Of a DNA stretch of 64,000 nt, positions 1 through 10,081 are shown piece by piece (the stretch's first letter is position 1; every line of letters begins with the position of its first letter). The position numbers and the translations under genes are program-made. The notes under the pieces are model-generated. The model had not been told where the DNA came from. It saw only the letters and a list, made by a program, of their open reading frames with translations, and searched no databases. This DNA comes from Cognatiyoonia sediminum (GTDB lineage: Bacteria; Pseudomonadota; Alphaproteobacteria; Rhodobacterales; Rhodobacteraceae), in the NCBI RefSeq assembly GCF_900129845.1, contig NZ_FQXB01000001.1, forward strand, positions 1,364,001-1,428,000, in the 5' to 3' direction.

Positions 1-597
1 CTCGCGCAGCCCGACCCAATCCTGATCCGTGATCGCAAACCAAGCCGTATCTCGGTTGCGGCCTTTGACGATCATGTGGTTGCGGAGCACCCCTTCAAAG
101 CTGAACCCCAGCCGCTGCGCTGCCCGCCGCGACGGCGCATTGAGCGCGTTGCACTTCCATTCCATTCGGCGGTAGCCGTTCTGAAAAACCCAATCGGTCA
201 TCAGATAAAACCCCTCCGTCGCAATGGGTGTTCGCTGCAAAGCTGGCGATAAGTTCACATTGCCAATCTCATTGCTGCCCATCGAAGTCACCGTTGTCCA
301 GAAACAAGCATAACCAAGCGGCGTTTCCTGCCCTTTTGCGCGTATGACATAGGCAAATTTGTCCGTCTTGGCCTGCAAATCCTCCAAAATGCCCGCAAAG
401 TCAGTTTCAGTCTGCGGCGCAGGCTCAAACAGATAATCCCAAAGCCAATCATGCCCCGCCATTTGTGACCACAAACCGGGTGCATCCCCAACCGCATCCA
501 ACGGCCTCAGCTCCGCCCATTCCCCAACCAAATGAAGATCGAGTGGTTCAGGCACCGCTTCGAACTCCGGCACCTCGAACCCTAATGGCCTATCCAT
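1..597 (-). CDS. GNAT-family N-acetyltransferase (RimJ/RimL-like), 3' end cut off
   Basis: Starts at the ATG at 597 and runs off the left edge; 199 codons are present and no stop is reached. The family transfers an acetyl group from acetyl-CoA to an amine, often a protein N-terminus or small molecule. Residues about 149-165 read NALNAPSRRAAQRLGF followed by EG, the usual RimJ/RimL pattern of an Asn-Ala/Pro-Ser helix and the GF..EG strand near the acetyl-CoA site. The substrate cannot be told from sequence. It is transcribed leftwards, as aspS is, with about 130 bp between them. Family assignment is firm, function open. Confidence 0.8.
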   Translation of the reverse strand, partial: MDRPLGFEVPEFEAVPEPLDLHLVGEWAELRPLDAVGDAPGLWSQMAGHDWLWDYLFEPAPQTETDFAGILEDLQAKTDKFAYVIRAKGQETPLGYACFWTTVTSMGSNEIGNVNLSPALQRTPIATEGFYLMTDWVFQNGYRRMEWKCNALNAPSRRAAQRLGFSFEGVLRNHMIVKGRNRDTAWFAITDQDWVGLRE

Positions 598-662
598 CGC
601 TCACTCCCAGCAACCTCACTTAGCACAAAGCTAGCTAAGTCCGACACACCCCGATATGGCCA

Positions 663-683
663 GTCCGCCCCTTAGGGGCAGAC
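663..683. other. Short GC-rich hairpin between aspS and the acetyltransferase
   Basis: Nine-base arms (663-671 and 675-683, one G-U pair when transcribed) enclose a TTA loop. It lies 45-65 nt downstream of the aspS stop. No T-run follows on the minus strand, so it is not a classical intrinsic terminator. It may be a weak terminator or an mRNA 3'-end stabiliser. Confidence 0.4.
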
Positions 684-727
684 CAATGCTCGCATCATCT
701 TTGCAAAAAAATCGAAACCCCGCCGGA

Positions 728-2587
728 TCAATCCTCAGGCGGCAGTACCCGCAGTCGCAATTCGCGCAATTGCTCATTCATCGGCTCAGACGGCGCACCC
801 ATCATCAGGTCTTCCGCCCGCTGGTTCATCGGGAACATGATGACTTCACGAATGTTCTCCGCATCCGCTAGCAGCATTACGATCCGGTCGATCCCGGCTG
901 CACATCCGCCGTGAGGCGGCGCGCCATATTGGAACGCATTGACCATGCCGCCAAAACGCTTTTCGACCTGATCAGCACCATAACCTGCGATCTCAAACGC
1001 CTTGAACATGATCTCAGGCCGGTGGTTCCGAATGGCGCCGGAGACCAGCTCATACCCGTTACAGGCCAAATCGTACTGGTAGCCCAGAACATCCTCAGGA
1101 TCGCCCTTCAACGCATCCATCCCGCCCTGCGGCATCGAAAATGGGTTGTGTTCGAAATCAATCTCGCCAGTCTCTTCGTCGCGTTCATAAATCGGGAAAT
1201 CGACGATCCATGCGAAGGCAAAGCGATCCTCATCAATCAGACCCAGCTCCGCACCAATCACATTCCGCGCACGACCCGCAATCGCTTCAAACGTCTTCGG
1301 CTTGCCGCCTAGGAAGAACGCCGCATCGCCCAACCCAAGGCCCAGCTGCTGGCGAATGGCCTCCGTCCGCTCTGGGCCAATGTTCTTAGCGAGCGGTCCA
1401 GCGGCTTCCATACCGCCTTCAACCTCACCAGACTTCAACTTGGCCTGCGCTTCTTTCACGGTGATGCCCAGCTCCTGCGCCACCGCATCCGCCGTCTTTT
1501 CGCGCCAGAAGATATAGCCCATCCCGGGCAATCCTTCTTTCTGCGCATAGGCGTTCATCCGGTCACAGAACTTTCGGCTGCCCCCGGTCGGCGCAGGAAT
1601 TGCCCGCACCTCGGTGCCGTCTTGCTCCAACAGCTTTGCGAAAATCGCAAAGCCAGAACCGCGGAAGTGGTCGGAGACCACTTGCATTTTAATAGGGTTG
1701 CGCAAATCCGGCTTGTCAGACCCATACCAAAGCGCAGCATCGCGGTACGAAATCTGTTCCCACTCTGCCGGCGCATCTACCTTGCGGCCACCGCCAAACT
1801 CCTCGAACACACCTGCAATCACAGGCGCGATTGTATCGAACACATCCTGCTGCTCAACAAACGACATTTCCATGTCGAGCTGGTAGAAGTCCGTCGGCGA
1901 GCGGTCTGCACGCGGGTCCTCATCCCGGAAACAAGGCGCAATCTGGAAATACTTGTCGTAACCCGAAACCATAATCAACTGCTTGAACTGCTGCGGCGCC
2001 TGCGGCAACGCATAGAACTTGCCCGGATGCAAACGCGAAGGCACCAAGAAATCCCGCGCACCTTCGGGGCTAGACGCAGTAATAATCGGCGTTTGATACT
2101 CGCGGAAGTCATTGTCCCACATCCGCTTGCGGATTGAAGCCACAACATCAGACCGCAGCTTCATGTTCTCTTGCATCGCCTCACGGCGCAGGTCGAGGTA
2201 GCGGTATTTCAACCGTGTCTCTTCGGGATACTCCTGATCGCCGAAGACCATCAAAGGCAGCTCTTTCGACGCGCCTAAAACTTCCATATCGCGAATGAAA
2301 ACCTCGATCTGTCCCGTCGGGATCTTCGGGTTCACCAAATCCGCATCGCGGGCTTTCACCTCACCGTCGATCCTGATGCACCATTCGCTCCGCACCTTCT
2401 CAACATCAGCAAACACAGGGCTGTCAGGATCACACAAAACCTGCGTCATGCCATAGTGATCGCGCAAGTCGATGAAAAGAACGCCACCATGGTCGCGCAC
2501 CCGATTGACCCAGCCAGACAAACGCACAGTTTGTCCTACCTCAGCAGACGTGAGTTCAGCGCAAGAATGGCTACGATAAGCGTGCAT
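728..2587 (-). CDS. aspS: Aspartyl-tRNA synthetase, probably non-discriminating (AspRS)
   Basis: Charges tRNA-Asp with aspartate in the cytoplasm. 619 residues from the ATG at 2587, preceded at good spacing by GAGGGA; a longer frame to 2626 lacks such a site. Domain order: N-terminal OB-fold anticodon domain (1-110), class II core with motif 2 near residue 217 ([15 protein letters not shown]), the bacterial GAD insertion, and motif 3 ([18 protein letters not shown]) near the end. Residue 33 is His in RDHGG, the position corresponding to His31 of characterised non-discriminating enzymes, where discriminating ones such as E. coli have Leu. That suggests it also makes Asp-tRNA-Asn for GatCAB amidation; no asnS or gat gene lies in the window to test this. 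Enzyme identity is certain. Confidence 0.97.
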   Translation of the reverse strand: MHAYRSHSCAELTSAEVGQTVRLSGWVNRVRDHGGVLFIDLRDHYGMTQVLCDPDSPVFADVEKVRSEWCIRIDGEVKARDADLVNPKIPTGQIEVFIRDMEVLGASKELPLMVFGDQEYPEETRLKYRYLDLRREAMQENMKLRSDVVASIRKRMWDNDFREYQTPIITASSPEGARDFLVPSRLHPGKFYALPQAPQQFKQLIMVSGYDKYFQIAPCFRDEDPRADRSPTDFYQLDMEMSFVEQQDVFDTIAPVIAGVFEEFGGGRKVDAPAEWEQISYRDAALWYGSDKPDLRNPIKMQVVSDHFRGSGFAIFAKLLEQDGTEVRAIPAPTGGSRKFCDRMNAYAQKEGLPGMGYIFWREKTADAVAQELGITVKEAQAKLKSGEVEGGMEAAGPLAKNIGPERTEAIRQQLGLGLGDAAFFLGGKPKTFEAIAGRARNVIGAELGLIDEDRFAFAWIVDFPIYERDEETGEIDFEHNPFSMPQGGMDALKGDPEDVLGYQYDLACNGYELVSGAIRNHRPEIMFKAFEIAGYGADQVEKRFGGMVNAFQYGAPPHGGCAAGIDRIVMLLADAENIREVIMFPMNQRAEDLMMGAPSEPMNEQLRELRLRVLPPED

Positions 2588-2660
2588 GGATTTATCCCTC
2601 AATTCGCGTCTGCGTGGGTTGACCAAGGGAACGCGCCAGAGTCAAGCCGTGCAGAGCTAT

Positions 2661-2674
2661 ATTGGACGTCCAAT
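2661..2674. promoter_or_regulatory. Perfect 14-bp palindrome ATTGGACGTCCAAT, candidate operator
   Basis: Exactly self-complementary, 74 bp upstream of the aspS start. Read toward aspS it is immediately followed by TATAGC, a passable -10 element, so a bound protein could cover an aspS promoter. No regulator was identified. Confidence 0.4.
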
Positions 2675-2937
2675 CGAGTTTTTGACGACAATTAGACCAA
2701 CATCGGCCTTGGTAGGCCCCAATGTGACGTAGGGTCTGCTCAAAAGCTGCTGAAATTTCCGCAGAACTGACGCAAGCGCGCTAGGTTTTCCCCTCTAAAC
2801 CAGAGCACCTCTCCCCCAAATGAACGTCAGCGACGAACACAATCGCTGTCCACTGGAGTTGCCATCATCCCCCCGGGTGAAAGTGCAGACCAACAACAGC
2901 GACGCACAGTTCGGACGCCCGCGCCCACTCACGGCGA

Positions 2938-2999
2938 GACCCCCGCTGGCGATCTCCGGCGGGGGTCAACTATTTTGGCCCCAAGGCGCATTGAAAACA
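2938..2999. repeat. Hairpin-headed repeat element, possible family member
   Basis: A 9-bp perfect stem (2938-2946 with 2959-2967, GACCCCCGC/GCGGGGGTC), extendable inward by about three pairs, is followed by ACTATTTTGGCC, then CCAAG and a GCATTGAAAAC stretch. The order of G-run, T-rich stretch, GGCC, AAG, then TGAAA matches the elements at 16615-16642 and 37335-37362 loosely. It could instead be a terminator, although no gene reads into it from the left. Confidence 0.4.
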
Positions 3000-3063
3000 A
3001 AAGCGTTTCTGCCTCGCCTATCCACAATGCATCGACACCGAAACCGTCCGTCCTAAATTTAAT

Positions 3064-3135
3064 CCCAAATGCCCTTGCGGAGGGCGGCTTGATGCGTATA
3101 ACGCACGACAATTTGGGCGCAGGGGATTGCCCAAA
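3064..3135 (+). promoter_or_regulatory. carB leader with mutually exclusive hairpins
   Basis: Segment 3112-3118 (TTTGGGC) pairs perfectly with 3129-3135 (GCCCAAA), 28 nt before the carB start. The overlapping segment 3111-3117 (ATTTGGG) can instead pair with 3064-3070 (CCCAAAT). A third small hairpin, GCCCT/AGGGC, sits at 3071-3085. These competing pairings are what an attenuator or ribosome-site control switch would look like. No T-run follows, so translational control is more likely than intrinsic termination. Observed pairing only; function is inferred. Confidence 0.4.
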
Positions 3136-3162
3136 CTGCAAAATTGAAGAGGGGCTGCCGCC

Positions 3163-6100
3163 ATGCCGAAGCGTACCGACATCAAGTCGATCATGATCAT
3201 CGGAGCGGGCCCTATTATTATCGGCCAAGCCTGCGAATTTGACTACTCCGGCGCCCAAGCTTGCAAAGCGCTGAAAGAGGAAGGCTACCGCGTCATCCTC
3301 GTCAATTCGAACCCAGCGACCATCATGACTGACCCCAACATGGCCGACGCGACATATATCGAGCCGATCACCCCCGAAGTCGTCGCCAAAATCATCGAGA
3401 AAGAGCGCCCAGACGCACTCCTGCCAACCATGGGTGGTCAAACCGGCCTCAACACCTCCCTCGCCCTCGATGACATGGGCGTCCTTGAAAAGTTCAACGT
3501 CGAAATGATCGGCGCGCGCCGCGACGCAATTGAAATGGCCGAAGATCGCAAACTTTTTCGCGACGCGATGGACCGCCTCGGCATTGAAAACCCGAAAGCC
3601 ACCATCGTCACCGCCCCCTTCGCCGATGATCCGCAGCAACGCGCTTGGCCGCGCATCCAAGGCAACGACCGCTTCAAAATCCTCGAGGAAGGCGAACGTC
3701 TGGCCCTCGAAGCGCTCGAAGAGATCGGCCTCCCCGCCGTAATCCGCCCTGCCTTTACCATGGGCGGTACCGGCGGCGGCGTGGCCTATAACCGCGAAGA
3801 ATACATCCACTACTGCCGCACTGGTATGGACGCCTCACCTGTGGCCCAAATCCTCGTCGATGAAAGCCTGCTCGGCTGGAAAGAATACGAGATGGAAGTC
3901 GTACGCGACAAAGCCGACAACGCTATCATCATCTGTTCCATCGAAAACGTCGACCCAATGGGCGTGCACACAGGCGACTCGATCACCGTCGCCCCAGCCC
4001 TGACGCTGACCGACAAAGAGTACCAGATCATGCGAACGCATTCGATCAACGTCCTGCGCGAAATTGGTGTCGAAACAGGCGGGTCCAACGTGCAATGGGC
4101 AGTGAACCCCGCCGACGGCCGCATGGTCGTCATCGAAATGAATCCACGGGTATCACGGTCCTCCGCGCTGGCCTCCAAAGCCACAGGCTTCCCAATCGCC
4201 AAAGTCGCGGCCAAGCTCGCCGTCGGCTACACGCTCGACGAACTCGACAACGACATCACCGGCGTCACACCGGCCTCTTTTGAGCCGACAATCGACTACG
4301 TCGTCACCAAAATCCCTCGTTTTGCGTTCGAAAAATTCGCGGGGTCCGAGCCTTACCTGACAACCGCCATGAAATCCGTCGGCGAAGCCATGTCCATCGG
4401 CCGCACCATCCACGAGTCGATGCAAAAGGCGCTCGCCTCGATGGAAACCGGCCTCACCGGATTTGATGAAATCGAGATCGCGGGCGCGCCAGATAAAGCT
4501 GCGATCACAAAGGCTTTGGCTCAGCAAACCCCAGACAGATTGCGTGTCATCGCTCAGGCCATGCGCGAAGGGCTCAGCAACGACGACATCCAAGCGGTCA
4601 CCAAATTCGACCCGTGGTTCCTCGACCGCATCCGCGAAATCATCGACGCTGAGAAAACCATCCGCAAAAACGGCCTGCCAGTAACCGAAAAAGAGCTTCG
4701 CGCCGTCAAAATGCTCGGTTTCACCGACGCGCGGCTGGCCACACTGACAGGGCGAGATGAGGCGCAAATTAGGAACGCCCGCCACAACCTCGGCGTCACC
4801 GCTGTGTTCAAACGCATCGACACCTGCGCGGCCGAATTCGAAGCTCAAACGCCCTACATGTACTCCACCTACGAAACCCCTGTCATGGGCGACGTGGAAT
4901 GCGAAGCCCGGCCGTCAAACAAAAAGAAAGTCGTCGTGCTCGGCGGCGGCCCCAACCGCATCGGCCAAGGGATCGAGTTCGATTACTGCTGCTGTCACGC
5001 CTGCTATGCGCTGAAAGATCAGGGCTATGAGACCATCATGGTCAACTGTAACCCTGAAACGGTTTCCACCGACTATGACACCTCCGACCGTCTGTATTTC
5101 GAGCCGCTCACCTTCGAACACGTCATGGAAATCCTGCGCGTTGAGCAGGAAAACGGCTCGCTCCACGGCGTCATCGTCCAGTTTGGCGGCCAAACTCCGT
5201 TGAAACTCGCCAACGCTTTGGAAGGCGCAGGCATTCCAATCCTCGGCACCTCGCCCGACGCTATTGATCTGGCCGAAGACCGCGAGCGGTTCCAAGACCT
5301 AGTCAACCGCCTGGGCCTCAAACAACCGACCAACGGCATCGCCCATACAGACGCAGAAGCTCTTGAAATCGCATCAGATATAGGCTTCCCACTGGTCATC
5401 CGTCCGTCCTACGTCCTCGGCGGCCGCGCGATGGAAATCGTCCGCGATCAAAGCCAACTCGAACGCTACATCTCTGACGCGGTCGTCGTCTCCGGCGACA
5501 GCCCCGTGCTGCTCGATAGCTACCTCTCCGGCGCGGTTGAGGTCGACGTCGACTGCCTCTCCGACGGCACCAACACCCACGTCGCGGGCATCATGCAGCA
5601 CATTGAAGAAGCCGGCGTGCACTCGGGCGACAGCGCCTGCTCTCTCCCGCCGCACTCCCTCTCTGAGGCGATGATCGAGAAAATCCACCGCCAAACTGTG
5701 GCCCTTGCGCTAGAACTCAAAGTCGTCGGCCTGATGAACGTGCAATTCGCGGTGAAAGACGAAACCGTCTACCTCATTGAGGTCAACCCCCGCGCCTCCC
5801 GCACCGTGCCCTTCGTAGCCAAAGCAACGGACTCCGCCATCGCCTCCATCGCGGCACGCCTCATGGCCGGTGAGCCACTGACGAACTTCCCGATGCGTGA
5901 ACCCTATGCCGAGGTGAACGACCCGATGGACGTCATGCCCCTCGGCGATGCCTTCACATTGGCCGATCCAAACACACCATGGTTCTCGGTCAAAGAAGCA
6001 GTCATGCCCTTCAACCGCTTCCCCGGTGTGGATACGATCCTCGGCCCAGAAATGCGTTCCACCGGCGAAGTCATGGGCTGGGCCCGCTCTTTCCCGCGCG

Positions 6101-6534
6101 CGTTCCTGAAGGCACAGCTCGGCGCGGGCACGACATTGCCGACAGAAGGCACCGTCTTCCTCTCCATCCGTGACGCCGACAAAACGGATGAGATGTTGAC
6201 CGCAGCCAAAACCCTTACCGACCTCGGCTTCACCCTCTACGCCACACGCGGCACGGCGAAGTTCCTAACAGGCGCGGGCGTCGACGCTCAAACCGTTAAC
6301 AAGGTCTACGAAGGCGGCCGCACGGTGGTCGACCAGATGAAAGACGGAGAGGTGTCGCTGGTCTTCAACACCACAGAAGGCGCCGCCGCGGTTGAAGACA
6401 GCCGCTCCATGCGTGCCGTGTGTTTGAACGACAAGATCCCGTATTACACCACAGCTGCCGGAGCACAGGCTGCGGTGATGGCGATGAAAGAAAGCGTCGA
6501 AGGTGAGATTAAGGTGCGGGCGTTGCAGGGGTAA
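3163..6534 (+). CDS. carB: Carbamoyl-phosphate synthase large subunit
   Basis: Makes carbamoyl phosphate from bicarbonate, ammonia (supplied by CarA from glutamine) and two ATP, feeding arginine and pyrimidine synthesis. 1123 residues, slightly longer than the usual 1070-1080. Two homologous ATP-grasp halves are visible: the first begins [20 protein letters not shown], the second [19 protein letters not shown] near residue 590. [16 protein letters not shown] and [14 protein letters not shown] are the glycine-rich ATP loops. The C-terminal MGS-like allosteric domain contains [12 protein letters not shown]. An insertion of roughly 25 residues precedes the first glycine-rich loop. GAGGGGC lies upstream of the ATG. 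carA is not in the window. Confidence 0.98.
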   Translation: MPKRTDIKSIMIIGAGPIIIGQACEFDYSGAQACKALKEEGYRVILVNSNPATIMTDPNMADATYIEPITPEVVAKIIEKERPDALLPTMGGQTGLNTSLALDDMGVLEKFNVEMIGARRDAIEMAEDRKLFRDAMDRLGIENPKATIVTAPFADDPQQRAWPRIQGNDRFKILEEGERLALEALEEIGLPAVIRPAFTMGGTGGGVAYNREEYIHYCRTGMDASPVAQILVDESLLGWKEYEMEVVRDKADNAIIICSIENVDPMGVHTGDSITVAPALTLTDKEYQIMRTHSINVLREIGVETGGSNVQWAVNPADGRMVVIEMNPRVSRSSALASKATGFPIAKVAAKLAVGYTLDELDNDITGVTPASFEPTIDYVVTKIPRFAFEKFAGSEPYLTTAMKSVGEAMSIGRTIHESMQKALASMETGLTGFDEIEIAGAPDKAAITKALAQQTPDRLRVIAQAMREGLSNDDIQAVTKFDPWFLDRIREIIDAEKTIRKNGLPVTEKELRAVKMLGFTDARLATLTGRDEAQIRNARHNLGVTAVFKRIDTCAAEFEAQTPYMYSTYETPVMGDVECEARPSNKKKVVVLGGGPNRIGQGIEFDYCCCHACYALKDQGYETIMVNCNPETVSTDYDTSDRLYFEPLTFEHVMEILRVEQENGSLHGVIVQFGGQTPLKLANALEGAGIPILGTSPDAIDLAEDRERFQDLVNRLGLKQPTNGIAHTDAEALEIASDIGFPLVIRPSYVLGGRAMEIVRDQSQLERYISDAVVVSGDSPVLLDSYLSGAVEVDVDCLSDGTNTHVAGIMQHIEEAGVHSGDSACSLPPHSLSEAMIEKIHRQTVALALELKVVGLMNVQFAVKDETVYLIEVNPRASRTVPFVAKATDSAIASIAARLMAGEPLTNFPMREPYAEVNDPMDVMPLGDAFTLADPNTPWFSVKEAVMPFNRFPGVDTILGPEMRSTGEVMGWARSFPRAFLKAQLGAGTTLPTEGTVFLSIRDADKTDEMLTAAKTLTDLGFTLYATRGTAKFLTGAGVDAQTVNKVYEGGRTVVDQMKDGEVSLVFNTTEGAAAVEDSRSMRAVCLNDKIPYYTTAAGAQAAVMAMKESVEGEIKVRALQG

Positions 6535-6641
6535 AGACACATTACCTAGACCGCCAGTGACGCAAGGTCAGCGTGGGGGCAGACTCGACACGCCCTTTGC
6601 GGTAAACCACTTTAGACAGATTAGTCTTCAAGGGGTCCCTT

Positions 6642-7760
6642 ATGCACAGCGTCGCGATCACTGGCACCGGTGTCTTCACACCTGAAAACATCATCACCAA
6701 CGATGAATTGGTCGAAGCGTTCAACGCCTTTGCCGACAAGGAAAATGCCGCCAATGCCGCAGCAATCGAAGCGGGCGAAGCTGAGGCGATCCCTCATTCC
6801 TCGGCAGAGTTCATCGTTGCCGCCAGCGGGATCGAACGCCGATATGTCCTTGATAAAGAAGGCGTCCTCGACCCCGACCGCATGTATCCGAAACTCAACC
6901 CGCGCGCGGATGACATGCCCGCGATAATGGCGGAAATCGCCGTGGACGCTGCGCAAAAAGCCTTGGCGCAAGCCGGTATCGACGGATCAGACGTTGACCT
7001 TGTGCTCTGCGCTGCCTCCAATATGGAACGCGCCTATCCAGCTGTTGCAGTGGAGATCCAACAGCTGCTCGGTGCCGGCGGATTTGCCTTTGACATGAAT
7101 GTCGCCTGCTCCTCCGCCACCTTCGGCATCCAAACCGCTGCGGACATGATCCGCGCGGGTTCCGTTCGCACCGCACTGGTTGTTAACCCCGAAATATGTT
7201 CTGCGCATCTAGAGTGGCGCGATCGCGATTGTCACTTCATCTTTGGCGACGTCGCAACCGCAACGCTGTTACAACGAGAGGAAGACGCAAAGGGCCTGCA
7301 TTTCAAAGTACATTCCACTCGATGTGCGACGCAGTTCTCAAACAACATCCGCAACAACAACGGATACCTGCGCCGGACCCACGATCAAATGGAAGACCGC
7401 CGCGATATGCAGTTCATGCAGAACGGGCGCAAAGTGTTTAAAGAGGTGCTGCCATTGGTCAGCAAACATATCGCCACCCATATGGATGACGAAGGGGTGA
7501 CATCTGCTGACCTGAAACGTTTGTGGCTGCATCAGGCCAATAAAACGATGAATGACTACATTGGTAAAAAGGTCCTGGGCCGGGAACCTGAGGCGGGCGA
7601 ACAACCCAACATTCTGCAGGACTATGCCAACACCTCTTCTGCAGGATCGATCATCGCGTTTTCAAAGCACTCCGATGATATGACGCCAGGCGACAAGGGG
7701 ATCATTTGCTCCTTTGGCGCAGGCTATTCAGTGGGCTCTGTCCTCGTCGAACGCGCCTAA
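6642..7760 (+). CDS. FabH-like beta-ketoacyl-ACP synthase III family protein
   Basis: Thiolase-fold condensing enzyme of 372 residues with the intact type III triad: Cys156 (NVACSSATFG), His297 (LWLHQANKTMND) and Asn330 (YANTSSAGS). Such enzymes condense an acyl-CoA or acyl-ACP with malonyl-ACP. It is about 50 residues longer than housekeeping FabH; the extra length is mainly an Ala/Glu-rich N-terminal insertion (about residues 30-90). That points to one of the secondary FabH-like subfamilies rather than the fatty-acid initiation enzyme, which usually sits beside plsX. AAGGGG precedes the ATG. It stands alone after carB, and its stop overlaps that of the converging molybdoenzyme gene. Substrate unknown. 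Confidence 0.85.
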   Translation: MHSVAITGTGVFTPENIITNDELVEAFNAFADKENAANAAAIEAGEAEAIPHSSAEFIVAASGIERRYVLDKEGVLDPDRMYPKLNPRADDMPAIMAEIAVDAAQKALAQAGIDGSDVDLVLCAASNMERAYPAVAVEIQQLLGAGGFAFDMNVACSSATFGIQTAADMIRAGSVRTALVVNPEICSAHLEWRDRDCHFIFGDVATATLLQREEDAKGLHFKVHSTRCATQFSNNIRNNNGYLRRTHDQMEDRRDMQFMQNGRKVFKEVLPLVSKHIATHMDDEGVTSADLKRLWLHQANKTMNDYIGKKVLGREPEAGEQPNILQDYANTSSAGSIIAFSKHSDDMTPGDKGIICSFGAGYSVGSVLVERA

Positions 7761-10024
7761 GCTTCGGTCACAAACCTCGGCGGTCCACTCACAGTTAGGT
7801 CAGGCAAAGGCTTCGACCATTTCTCCGCCCTCACCACACAGGTGTGCGCCGCGTTACCTTGGCTCAATTCCGAACAGCCCTTGTCGAGCGTGAGAGCATT
7901 CGGATTTCCGTGGACCTCGAGATAGTCGCCATCTACAATCTGCGGATCATACCAGGCCCCCGTGGGCAGAGAGATACAGTCAGAACGAAGCACCTCACGG
8001 ATCATCACCCCAGCCAAACAGGCACCACGCGCGTTGTAGAGCCGGATTACATCGCCAGCGACAACCCCAATTCGTGCTGCAGCTTCGGGATGCAAAGTGG
8101 CCACCTCCCGTCCGTCAATTTTAGAGCCGAGCGATTCATCCCCCATGTCGTTCTGACTGTGCAATCGTGTGTCAGGCTGACCGGTTATGAGGTGATATTC
8201 ATTCGCCTCCAAAGCTATACCCTCGGTCGGCTCAATCCACGCAGGATGCCCAAAACAGTCATTCATTTCTTCACCTGCAAAGGATTGATTTGAAACGGTT
8301 ATCTTCCCTGTTTCTGACCCCAAAGCCTCCCCCTCGGGGTCATCGATAAACCCCTTCAAAGCTATCCTCTGTTCCCCCGCATCGGGAATATCAAAACGCC
8401 CGATGTCCTTAAACGCCTCCCACTCTGGCAGCTCAAACCCGTGCTGCTTAGCCACGGTCTCACATCTCGCCCACATGTTCGCCTGCCACGCCTCTTCATC
8501 AAGCCCCTTGGTAAAGAGCGGACCAAATCCCATCCGATCAGACAACTCTGAGAAGATATCAAAATCGTGCCGCGCCTGTCCCGCAGGCTCCATCATCTTC
8601 GACATATACAGCAGCGTCGGATCGCGCCGGTTAAGCATCATATCATTGCGCTCAAGCGGCGTTGTCGCGGGCAGCACGATATCCGCCCGCCGCGCTGTCG
8701 CGGTCCAACTGTGTTCATTGGTAATGATGGTTTCCGGCTTGCACCACGCGGCCTCCAGCTTGCACAGGTCTTGGTGGTGATGAAACGGATTGCCGCCACT
8801 CCACCAGATCAACCGGATGTCGGGGTAGGTGCGGGTTGTGAGGTTGTAGCGATAGGGCTCACCCGGCGCGTTCAGGCAATCGGTGATCCGCGCCACGGGG
8901 ATGAATTCCGACACAGGGTTAATCGGTACAGGGAACGACGGCCAAGGGAACAACTTCGCCGCTCGGCCAACGGGTGAGGTTGAGCCATACCCAAAAGCAT
9001 ATCCCGTCCCTGGCTGTCCAATCTGTCCTAACGCGCAAGCTAGCACCAACCCTGCCCAAATTGGCTGCTCTCCATGGTCCGCTCTTTGCATCGACCATGT
9101 CATACTGATCATGGATTTCGACCGCATCAGATCAGCGGCCAAAGCCTTGATCTGATCGCTCGGAAGGTCACAAATCTGCGCCGCCCATTCTGCCGTTTTT
9201 GGCAGCCCATCCGATCGGCCCACGAGATAATTTTCGAAATGATCCCAACCACTTGTGTAGCGGTCAAGAAACGGGCGATCGTGTTTCCCCGCCGCAACAA
9301 TCTCATAGGTCAACGCGAGGATCAGCGCCGTATCTGTCCCAGGTTTGATCGCCCACCATTCGCCTTTGGCCTCTCCCTTCTCAGGTGAAATTGTGATGAC
9401 CCGCACGCCCTTTGCGTCCAACTCATCAATCCACGGTCCAACCTCGTGATAGGAATTTCCTGCCGACATCACCTGTGCCGTACGCGCCGAAATACCGCCG
9501 AACGCCAACATGATCTCACAATGCTCTGACACCAATGGTTGCGCTGTCACCTGATCTTGGAACGCCGTGTTCTTCATCCCTAGAATATGCGGGAACAGCA
9601 CCTCAGCCGCGGCGTGAGAATAGGTCTCACGCGACGAGGTAAACCCGCCTCCTAACGATAGAAACCGCCGCATCTGGCTTTGCGCATGATGGAACCGGCC
9701 GGAACTGGACCACCCATAAGAACCGCCAAAAATCGCGCTGTCGCCATGCACCTCACGCACCCGCGCCATCTCTCTCGACACAAGGTCCAGCGCGCGATCC
9801 CAACTGACCTCGACAAAGCTGTCGTTACACCGGTGCGCCCCGCCGTCCCCTTCAAGCCAGCCTTTTCGTACAGCGGGCTTCAGAACGCGTGTATCCAAAT
9901 TGCGCACCGCGGAGACCCAACCTTTCCCAATCCGCGAAGGGGCCGGGTCACCAGTCAAAGGTGTCAGGTCGGTGTCGCCATCATTGAACTGATAGGCGCC
10001 CCAATGGGCGGCGGTGTATTTCAT
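7757..10024 (-). CDS. Molybdopterin-dependent S/N-oxide reductase, BisC/TorZ type
   Basis: DMSO-reductase-family enzyme with a bis-MGD molybdenum centre. The start at 10024 (755 residues) follows AAGGGG at correct spacing; an upstream ATG at 10054 has none. YGWSSSG (103-109) carries the serine expected to ligate molybdenum, probably Ser107, followed by RFHHAQSQ. There is no N-terminal CxxC iron-sulfur motif and no twin-arginine signal, so a cytoplasmic, biotin- or methionine-sulfoxide-reductase-like role is favoured over a periplasmic respiratory one. The C-terminal molybdopterin-dinucleotide-binding domain includes HLITGQPDTRLHSQND. No membrane or chaperone partner gene is adjacent. Exact substrate is not known. 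Confidence 0.88.
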   Translation of the reverse strand: MKYTAAHWGAYQFNDGDTDLTPLTGDPAPSRIGKGWVSAVRNLDTRVLKPAVRKGWLEGDGGAHRCNDSFVEVSWDRALDLVSREMARVREVHGDSAIFGGSYGWSSSGRFHHAQSQMRRFLSLGGGFTSSRETYSHAAAEVLFPHILGMKNTAFQDQVTAQPLVSEHCEIMLAFGGISARTAQVMSAGNSYHEVGPWIDELDAKGVRVITISPEKGEAKGEWWAIKPGTDTALILALTYEIVAAGKHDRPFLDRYTSGWDHFENYLVGRSDGLPKTAEWAAQICDLPSDQIKALAADLMRSKSMISMTWSMQRADHGEQPIWAGLVLACALGQIGQPGTGYAFGYGSTSPVGRAAKLFPWPSFPVPINPVSEFIPVARITDCLNAPGEPYRYNLTTRTYPDIRLIWWSGGNPFHHHQDLCKLEAAWCKPETIITNEHSWTATARRADIVLPATTPLERNDMMLNRRDPTLLYMSKMMEPAGQARHDFDIFSELSDRMGFGPLFTKGLDEEAWQANMWARCETVAKQHGFELPEWEAFKDIGRFDIPDAGEQRIALKGFIDDPEGEALGSETGKITVSNQSFAGEEMNDCFGHPAWIEPTEGIALEANEYHLITGQPDTRLHSQNDMGDESLGSKIDGREVATLHPEAAARIGVVAGDVIRLYNARGACLAGVMIREVLRSDCISLPTGAWYDPQIVDGDYLEVHGNPNALTLDKGCSELSQGNAAHTCVVRAEKWSKPLPDLTVSGPPRFVTEA

Positions 10025-10081
10025 GATGGGCCCCTTACGGTTCGGCCAGATCATTTCACGTTACGCACTAGAGAGTGTCAA

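Larger units (their letters stand above)
2588..3162. other. Divergent intergenic region between aspS and carB (575 bp)
   Basis: No convincing gene. It holds the aspS upstream region, a perfect 14-bp palindrome (2661-2674), a GC-rich hairpin with a tail resembling a dispersed repeat (2938-2999) and the folded leader just upstream of carB (3064-3135). Open frames here overlap these structures and show no recognisable protein. Confidence 0.6.

Noticed and set aside
2820-3056. 78-codon frame in the aspS-carB gap
   Set aside because: It runs through the GC-rich hairpin at 2938-2967, has no ribosome site and no resemblance to known proteins.
2929-3810. 293-codon antisense open frame across the carB start
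   Set aside because: It covers the carB leader and N-terminus in antisense with no recognisable protein features; a shadow of carB.
4153-4848. 231-codon antisense open frame in carB
   Set aside because: Antisense shadow of conserved carB coding sequence, no ribosome site.
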